A stretch of DNA of 54,642 nucleotides, taken from the NCBI GenBank assembly GCA_002729125.1, contig PBTQ01000035.1, positions 1-54,642 on the forward strand, in the 5' to 3' direction. The notes below the pieces were generated by a model. The model was given only the letters and a program-made list of their open reading frames with translations. It searched no databases and had not been told where the DNA came from. Origin of the DNA: Acidimicrobiaceae bacterium (GTDB lineage: Bacteria > Actinomycetota > Acidimicrobiia > Acidimicrobiales > Aldehydirespiratoraceae). Shown here in pieces: positions 50,449-54,642 of the stretch. A program made the translations under genes and the position numbers. Each line of letters starts with the position of its first letter. Position 1 is the stretch's first letter.

Positions 50449-52277
50449 GCGAACCCCTCAACCTCCCTGCGCTCGATGAGGCAGCCACGCTCCTCGATGA
50501 CGAGACGCCGTCGATCGGCGCCCTCGCCGTGATGAAGCGCGGCATTAAGGTTTCACCTGAGCTTCGCGCCGGTCTTGTGGTCACCGTCGTGATGGCTCTC
50601 ACCGCCGCGATCGGTCGCCTTATCGTGCCGATCCTCGTGCAGCTCGTGCTCGATAACGGGGTGCTGTCCGACGACGGCTACGACAGCGCCTATGTGTGGA
50701 CCGTCAGCATGGTCGCGCTTGCGGTCGTGTTGCTCGTCGCTGCCGCAAGCCGGGTGGCGCTGATCCGGCTCGTCGACATGGCCGAGACAGTGCTGATGAA
50801 CCTGCGGGTTCGTGTGTTCGGGCACATCCACTGCCTGAGCCTCGCTGACCACACCGAAAGCCGTCGCGGGGTGCTTGTCGCCCGGGTCACGTCCGATGTC
50901 GAGACCCTCGCCCGCTTCACCCAGTGGGGGTTGATCAGCTGGATCATCGACACTGCGATCATTCTTGGCACGATCGCCGTAATGCTCTGGTACTCGTGGC
51001 CGCTCACCCTGCTCGTGCTGGTGATCCATGTACCGCTGGTGCCGTTCCTGCGATGGGTTCAGCGCTCCCAGTTCGTCGCCTACGGCAAGGTCCGCAGCCG
51101 GGTGGCCGAGACCCTCGGCCATGTCTCGGAGGCGGTCACTGGTGCCCAGGCTATTCGGGCGTACGGCTACGGCGAACCGGTTCGTGAGCGTCTCGACGAC
51201 GCGATCGAGCGTCAGTTCGCCCAGCAGCAGCGCAGCCAGGTCTGGTTCGCCTGCATGCTCCCCGTCGTCGATGTCGTGTCGTCGATCTCGTTGGCCGTCG
51301 CCGTGGGTATCGGTGTCTGGTACCGCGACGATCTCGGCCTGGAGGTCGGCGAGCTGGTTGCCTTCTTGTTCCTCGTCAACCTTCTGCTCCAGCCGATCGC
51401 CCAGCTTGGCGAGGTGCTCGATCAGACCCAGACCGCCCTTGCCGGCTGGTGGAAGGTTCTGCGGGTGTTCGACGTGCCGGTCGAGGTCGCCGAACCCTCC
51501 GAGGGAGTAGCGCCGGCGGCCGGCCCGCTCGAGGTCGAACTCGACGGGATCGGGTTTTCGTACCGCACGGGCCCGCCGGTACTCCGCGACGTGTCGTTCA
51601 CCATCCCGGCCGAGTCGGTTGTGGCCATCGTCGGCGAGACCGGTTCCGGCAAGACCACGTGCGCCCGACTCCTGACTCGCCTCGCGGATCCGACCGAGGG
51701 GGTCGTGCGCGTTGGTGGTGTCGATCTGCGCGAGGTCGATCCCGATGCGCGCCGGGCTGCGATCCGGATGGTGCCGCAGGACGGTTTCCTGTTCGACGTC
51801 AGCATCCGCGACAACATCGCGTATGGCCGCGAGGGCACCACCGCTGACGAGGTCGAGCAGGCGATCGACGTTCTTGGTCTTCGTGGTTGGGTTGAAACCC
51901 TGCCCGACGGGCTCGACACGGTCGTGGGCGAGCGTGGCGGGAGGCTTTCAGTCGGGGAGCGCCAGCTCGTCGCCTTGGCCCGTGCTCAAGTCGCTGATCC
52001 GGGACTCCTGGTGCTTGACGAAGCGACCTCGGCGGTCGATCCCGAGACCGAGGAGGCGTTGGCCGCTGCCCTCGATCGCCTCGCAGGGGGCCGCACGATG
52101 ATCTCGATCGCGCACCGCCTCTCGACCGCAGAACGTGCTGATCTTGTCATTGTGTTCGAAAAGGGTCGGGTCGCCCAGATGGGTCCTCACGAGGAACTTG
52201 TCGCTGTGCCTGGGATCTATCAGACGCTGTACGAGTCGTGGTTGGGCAATACCCGGTCGGAGCGATCGGCGGGTTGA
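50445..52277 (+). CDS. ABC exporter half-transporter, catalytic-site subunit
   Basis: The 610-residue partner starts at a GTG overlapping the previous stop. It has a polar N-terminus, a six-helix exporter domain and an ATPase domain with Walker A VGETGSGKTT, Walker B LLVLDEATSAVD with the catalytic Glu intact, but a changed signature LSVGERQLVALARAQ. Its Walker motifs with the partner's LSGGQ make the working site; its own altered signature faces the partner's degenerate site. This is the arrangement of heterodimeric exporters such as BmrCD and TM287/288. Confidence 0.92.
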   Translation: MSEPLNLPALDEAATLLDDETPSIGALAVMKRGIKVSPELRAGLVVTVVMALTAAIGRLIVPILVQLVLDNGVLSDDGYDSAYVWTVSMVALAVVLLVAAASRVALIRLVDMAETVLMNLRVRVFGHIHCLSLADHTESRRGVLVARVTSDVETLARFTQWGLISWIIDTAIILGTIAVMLWYSWPLTLLVLVIHVPLVPFLRWVQRSQFVAYGKVRSRVAETLGHVSEAVTGAQAIRAYGYGEPVRERLDDAIERQFAQQQRSQVWFACMLPVVDVVSSISLAVAVGIGVWYRDDLGLEVGELVAFLFLVNLLLQPIAQLGEVLDQTQTALAGWWKVLRVFDVPVEVAEPSEGVAPAAGPLEVELDGIGFSYRTGPPVLRDVSFTIPAESVVAIVGETGSGKTTCARLLTRLADPTEGVVRVGGVDLREVDPDARRAAIRMVPQDGFLFDVSIRDNIAYGREGTTADEVEQAIDVLGLRGWVETLPDGLDTVVGERGGRLSVGERQLVALARAQVADPGLLVLDEATSAVDPETEEALAAALDRLAGGRTMISIAHRLSTAERADLVIVFEKGRVAQMGPHEELVAVPGIYQTLYESWLGNTRSERSAG

Positions 52278-52397
52278 GTGCGCTTTCCAGAGCGCAGTGC
52301 GGCGGCAATCCTGAGGCCCTGAGGCCGACTGCTGAGGGCCCCGGGTACCGGTCTCGTGCCGTCGTCACCGACCTTCGGAGAGCTTGCGCTTCGCTGG

Positions 52398-52403
52398 TAG
52401 CGT
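52398..52403 (+). promoter_or_regulatory. Putative -10 element of mdh
   Basis: TAGCGT lies 39 nt before the mdh ATG; CGGAGA precedes the start as Shine-Dalgarno. Confidence 0.4.
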
Positions 52404-52442
52404 GCAAGGCGATTTCAACTCGTCCTCTCACGGAGACAACCC

Positions 52443-53429
52443 ATGACTGCTCCTGTTCGTGTCGCGGTAACCGGTGCTGCCGGCCAGATCGGCTACAGCC
52501 TTCTTTTTCGCATCGCTAGCGGCTCGATGCTCGGCCCTAATCAGCCCGTCATCTTGCAGCTGCTCGAGATCCCACCTGCGATGGGCGCACTCGAGGGTGT
52601 TGCGATGGAGCTCGACGACGGCGCCTTCCCGTTGCTCGCCGGCATGACCCTGAGCGACGACCCCAATGCTGCGTTCGATGGTGCCAACATCGGCATGCTC
52701 GTCGGTTCTCGGCCCCGCTCGAAGGGCATGGAGCGCAAGGACCTCCTCGAAGCCAACGGCGCGATCTTCACAGCCCAGGGCAAGGCGATCAACGACAACG
52801 CCGCCGACGACATCAAGGTCCTCGTCGTGGGCAACCCCGCCAACACCAACTCGCTGATCGCGATGAACAACGCTCCGGACGTTCCTGATGCGTGCTTCAC
52901 CGCCATGACTCGCCTCGATCACAACCGGGCCAAGGCACAGCTCGCCCAGAAGCTCGACGTGACGGTGAACGACATCACCAACATGACGATCTGGGGCAAC
53001 CACTCCGCCACCCAGTACCCCGACCTCTTCCACTGCAGCGTCAAAGGTGAGAACGCAGCCGCCAAGGTCGACGATCAGGAGTGGCTCGAGAACACGTTCA
53101 TCCCGACTGTTCAGCAGCGTGGCGCTGCAATCATCGAAGCCCGTGGCCTGAGCTCGGCTGCTTCGGCTGCGTCGGCTGCCGTCGACCATGTGCACGACTG
53201 GGTCCTTGGCACCGCTGACGGTGACTGGGTCTCGATGGCGATCCCGTCCGATGGCAGCTACGGCGTGCCAGAGGGTCTGATGTCGTCGTTCCCCGTCACC
53301 TGCTCGAACGGCGAGTACTCGATCGTCCACGGCCTCGAGATCGATGCGTTCTCGCAAAGCCGCATCGACGTAACCGTCGCCGAACTCGGCGAGGAGCGCG
53401 ACACTGTCGCCGGTCTCGGCTTGGTCTGA
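52443..53429 (+). CDS. mdh: Malate dehydrogenase
   Basis: The 328-residue enzyme oxidises malate to oxaloacetate. The NAD-binding loop [21 protein letters not shown], the substrate arginine loop [52 protein letters not shown] with the catalytic Asp/Arg, and [13 protein letters not shown] with the catalytic His identify the Aquaspirillum/actinobacterial MDH group that is close to cytosolic MDH. It ends one base before a convergent gene's stop. Confidence 0.96.
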   Translation: MTAPVRVAVTGAAGQIGYSLLFRIASGSMLGPNQPVILQLLEIPPAMGALEGVAMELDDGAFPLLAGMTLSDDPNAAFDGANIGMLVGSRPRSKGMERKDLLEANGAIFTAQGKAINDNAADDIKVLVVGNPANTNSLIAMNNAPDVPDACFTAMTRLDHNRAKAQLAQKLDVTVNDITNMTIWGNHSATQYPDLFHCSVKGENAAAKVDDQEWLENTFIPTVQQRGAAIIEARGLSSAASAASAAVDHVHDWVLGTADGDWVSMAIPSDGSYGVPEGLMSSFPVTCSNGEYSIVHGLEIDAFSQSRIDVTVAELGEERDTVAGLGLV

Positions 53430-53783
53430 TCAGGTGAGGCCGAGTGCCGGTGCCAGCGCAGCCAGCGTTTCGCGGTTCGCCATCAGTGCCTTGATGTCAC
53501 CGCCGATCCGGAGCTGACCTCCGAGAAAGGCGCGTTGCGCAGAGATGGTCCCCGCTCGGATCTCGGTGGCGGTCTCGAGATCGGTTGTGATCCGGATGTC
53601 GGTCTCGGCGGGCGGGTCCCGGTCGAGTTCGACCCCGTCCGGGCCGAGGTGCAACTGCCAGCGGATCGCTGGGTCGCCCTCGACGACCTGCTCGACCGTG
53701 AAGGTGACGCCGTCAGGGACCGAGGCGCTCGCTGCCCGATCGGCGATGTCGGCGAACCAGGCGTCGCTCAGAAATTCGCTCAC
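53430..53783 (-). CDS. SCP2-like sterol-carrier domain protein
   Basis: The start is the GTG at 53783 (MSEFLSDAWFADIADRA), set by TACCCT at 6 nt upstream. The 117-residue protein matches the SCP2 fold: FTVEQVVEGDPAIRWQLHLGPDGV, then DIRITTDLETATEIRAGTISAQRAFLGGQLRIGGDIKALM. Such proteins bind lipids or acyl-CoAs. The partner is unknown. Its stop abuts that of mdh with no spacer. Confidence 0.82.
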   Translation of the reverse strand: MSEFLSDAWFADIADRAASASVPDGVTFTVEQVVEGDPAIRWQLHLGPDGVELDRDPPAETDIRITTDLETATEIRAGTISAQRAFLGGQLRIGGDIKALMANRETLAALAPALGLT

Positions 53784-53789
53784 GTGGTC

Positions 53790-53795
53790 AGGGTA
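53790..53795 (-). promoter_or_regulatory. Putative -10 element of the SCP2-like gene
   Basis: TACCCT on the minus strand ends 6 nt before the GTG at 53783; the 37-bp divergent gap also holds the RDD promoter. Confidence 0.4.
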
Positions 53796-53808
53796 GAGCG
53801 GTACACCA

Positions 53809-53814
53809 TAGGTT
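53809..53814 (+). promoter_or_regulatory. Putative -10 element of the RDD gene
   Basis: TAGGTT ends 6 nt before the GTG at 53821. Confidence 0.4.
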
Positions 53815-53820
53815 TGCCAT

Positions 53821-54315
53821 GTGAGCGCTGTGCTCCCGGTCCCTGCCCCTGCCTCGCTCCGAGCCCGCCTTGGCGCCCGCCTCATCGACGCGATCACGTT
53901 GTCGTGGGCGCTCGGGTTCGTGCTCGTGGAACTCGACCAGCGACTTCTCGGTGGCGATCCCTTCGGACGACAACCTCTGCAGATCGACGTGACCCAGGGC
54001 CGGTCTCTGCTGTTCGTGATGCTCACCATTGCTGCGTACGAGGTTCTTCCCACGGTCCTCAAGGGGGCAACCCTCGGCAAAGCGCTCGTCGGTTTGCGGC
54101 TCCGAACGGTCGAGTCCTCGGCGCGGATTCCGTGGAGTCGGGCGATTGCCCGTGCGCTGGTGCTCTATGGCGGACCGGTTGCGTTCGGCGCCTATGGCGG
54201 GGCCTTCCTGCTGGTGCTCGTGGTGAGTTTTGTTCTCCCTGCCAGCGGACGTGGTGTGCACGACCGGCTTGCGGGCACTGCGGTCGTTGCGCTTCCCCGT
54301 GAGAGGTCTGAATGA
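53821..54315 (+). CDS. RDD family membrane protein
   Basis: The 164-residue protein has the RDD signature RARLGARLIDAITLSWALG in its first membrane helix, further helices LLFVMLTIAAYEVLP and AFLLVLVVSFVLP, the loop GATLGKALVGLRLRTV and the ending GRGVHDRLAGTAVV. RDD proteins are three- to four-helix membrane proteins of mostly unknown role; some relate to Na+/H+ antiport. It overlaps the next gene as ATGA. Confidence 0.85.
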   Translation: MSAVLPVPAPASLRARLGARLIDAITLSWALGFVLVELDQRLLGGDPFGRQPLQIDVTQGRSLLFVMLTIAAYEVLPTVLKGATLGKALVGLRLRTVESSARIPWSRAIARALVLYGGPVAFGAYGGAFLLVLVVSFVLPASGRGVHDRLAGTAVVALPRERSE

Positions 54316-54642
54316 TCGAAACGGACCTTTTCGATCCGGGTGAACCCCACAAGGATCTAGACGACACGATCGACATTGAGTGGGTCGACAAGCGGCAGGC
54401 GATCGCCGGGTTACTTCGCGTGTCGGTTCGCCCTAGCGCCGGTGCGACGTGGTTTCTAGCGGTCGTGCACGAACAGGGTGAGGATCCCGTGGTCGTCCTC
54501 GATTACGAACTGCCACTGGTTTCTCACGCGTTCGAGTTCCGAGCACCGGGCATCTGGACGGACTTCGTGTGCGAAACACCGATCGAGCAGTGGACGGTCG
54601 GTCTGGAGGCGTTTGGGGTCGCCGTTGACCCTGATGATGTGG
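54312..54642 (+). CDS. Hypothetical protein (3' end outside window)
   Basis: From the ATG at 54312, overlapping the RDD stop, 110 codons run open to the window edge: MIETDLFDPGEPHKDLDDTI, then VVVLDYELPLVSHAFEFRAPG and CETPIEQWTVGLEAFGVAV. It is soluble and acidic and its family is not recognised. The pattern of tryptophans and charged strands suggests a beta-rich domain. It is cotranslated with the RDD gene. Confidence 0.65.
   Translation, partial: MIETDLFDPGEPHKDLDDTIDIEWVDKRQAIAGLLRVSVRPSAGATWFLAVVHEQGEDPVVVLDYELPLVSHAFEFRAPGIWTDFVCETPIEQWTVGLEAFGVAVDPDDV

Noticed and set aside
1-54642. CRISPR arrays, IS elements, prophage or integron
   Set aside because: No regularly spaced repeats, no transposase, integrase or phage structural genes and no terminal inverted repeats were seen.

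Overview
The window reads as a chromosomal, housekeeping-rich segment from a high-GC Gram-positive bacterium, most likely an actinobacterium of the class Acidimicrobiia (Ilumatobacter-like). This is inferred from gene content and not from any search: a GlnR-type regulator beside glutamine synthetases of types I and II, a SigH/SigR-like ECF factor with an RsrA-like partner, F420-linked families, a mycothiol-dependent-isomerase-like protein, a topA with a lysine-rich tail and no zinc fingers, and tmk-holB coupling. Nothing looks like an integrated phage, plasmid, IS element or CRISPR array.

Layout: 1-2.2 kb, iron(III) ABC uptake genes (left gene cut by the window edge) behind a possible DtxR/IdeR-type site. 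2.3-5.7 kb, nitrogen assimilation: a GlnR-like regulator and glnA (GSI) on the minus strand, divergent from glnII. 5.9-9.2 kb, nadE, a group 2 sigma-70 factor and an F420-type oxidoreductase. 9.24-9.34 kb, a tRNA with UCA anticodon and a long variable arm, read as tRNA-Sec. 9.5-11.6 kb, YibE/F and HAD proteins, followed by a broken ParA-like gene. 12.1-15.3 kb, an MrfA-like helicase and a STAS/RsbW-type switch pair. 15.3-22.7 kb, nhaA-topA, MFS-tmk-holB and tRNA-Thr. 22.7-29.3 kb, ECF sigma/anti-sigma, small proteins, an F420-associated metalloprotease, tilS, a Nudix hydrolase, guaA and a DinB-like protein. 29.4-32.7 kb, a phosphate island: pstS, a PhoU-like gene, a Na/Pi cotransporter and the orphan 3' end of a PhoB/RegX3-type regulator. 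32.7-39.6 kb, pcrA, a cytochrome P450, a GH78 rhamnosidase and a membrane-anchored hypothetical. 39.7-46.6 kb, sucCD, a cell-wall amidase, purH, a PlsC-like acyltransferase and icd. 46.6-54.6 kb, an H-NOX/GGDEF-EAL operon, a heterodimeric ABC exporter, mdh, an SCP2-like protein, an RDD protein and a gene cut by the right edge.

Two patterns cross gene boundaries. First, many first genes carry a TANNNT hexamer ending 6-9 nt, very often exactly 7 nt, before the ATG/GTG, which points to widespread leaderless mRNAs. I used it to choose several starts. Second, tandem GTTCAC repeats with an 11-bp period occur before pstS, before the Na/Pi cotransporter and between glnA and glnII. They resemble actinobacterial PHO boxes and suggest a phosphate-nitrogen regulatory link.

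The most notable items are the tRNA-Sec with an apparently leaderless promoter, the H-NOX/c-di-GMP operon with an altered YxSxR motif, the shared 11-bp repeats with the truncated response regulator nearby, and the degenerate-receiver GlnR next to glnA. I did not find a convincing wholly new multi-gene defence or biosynthetic system.
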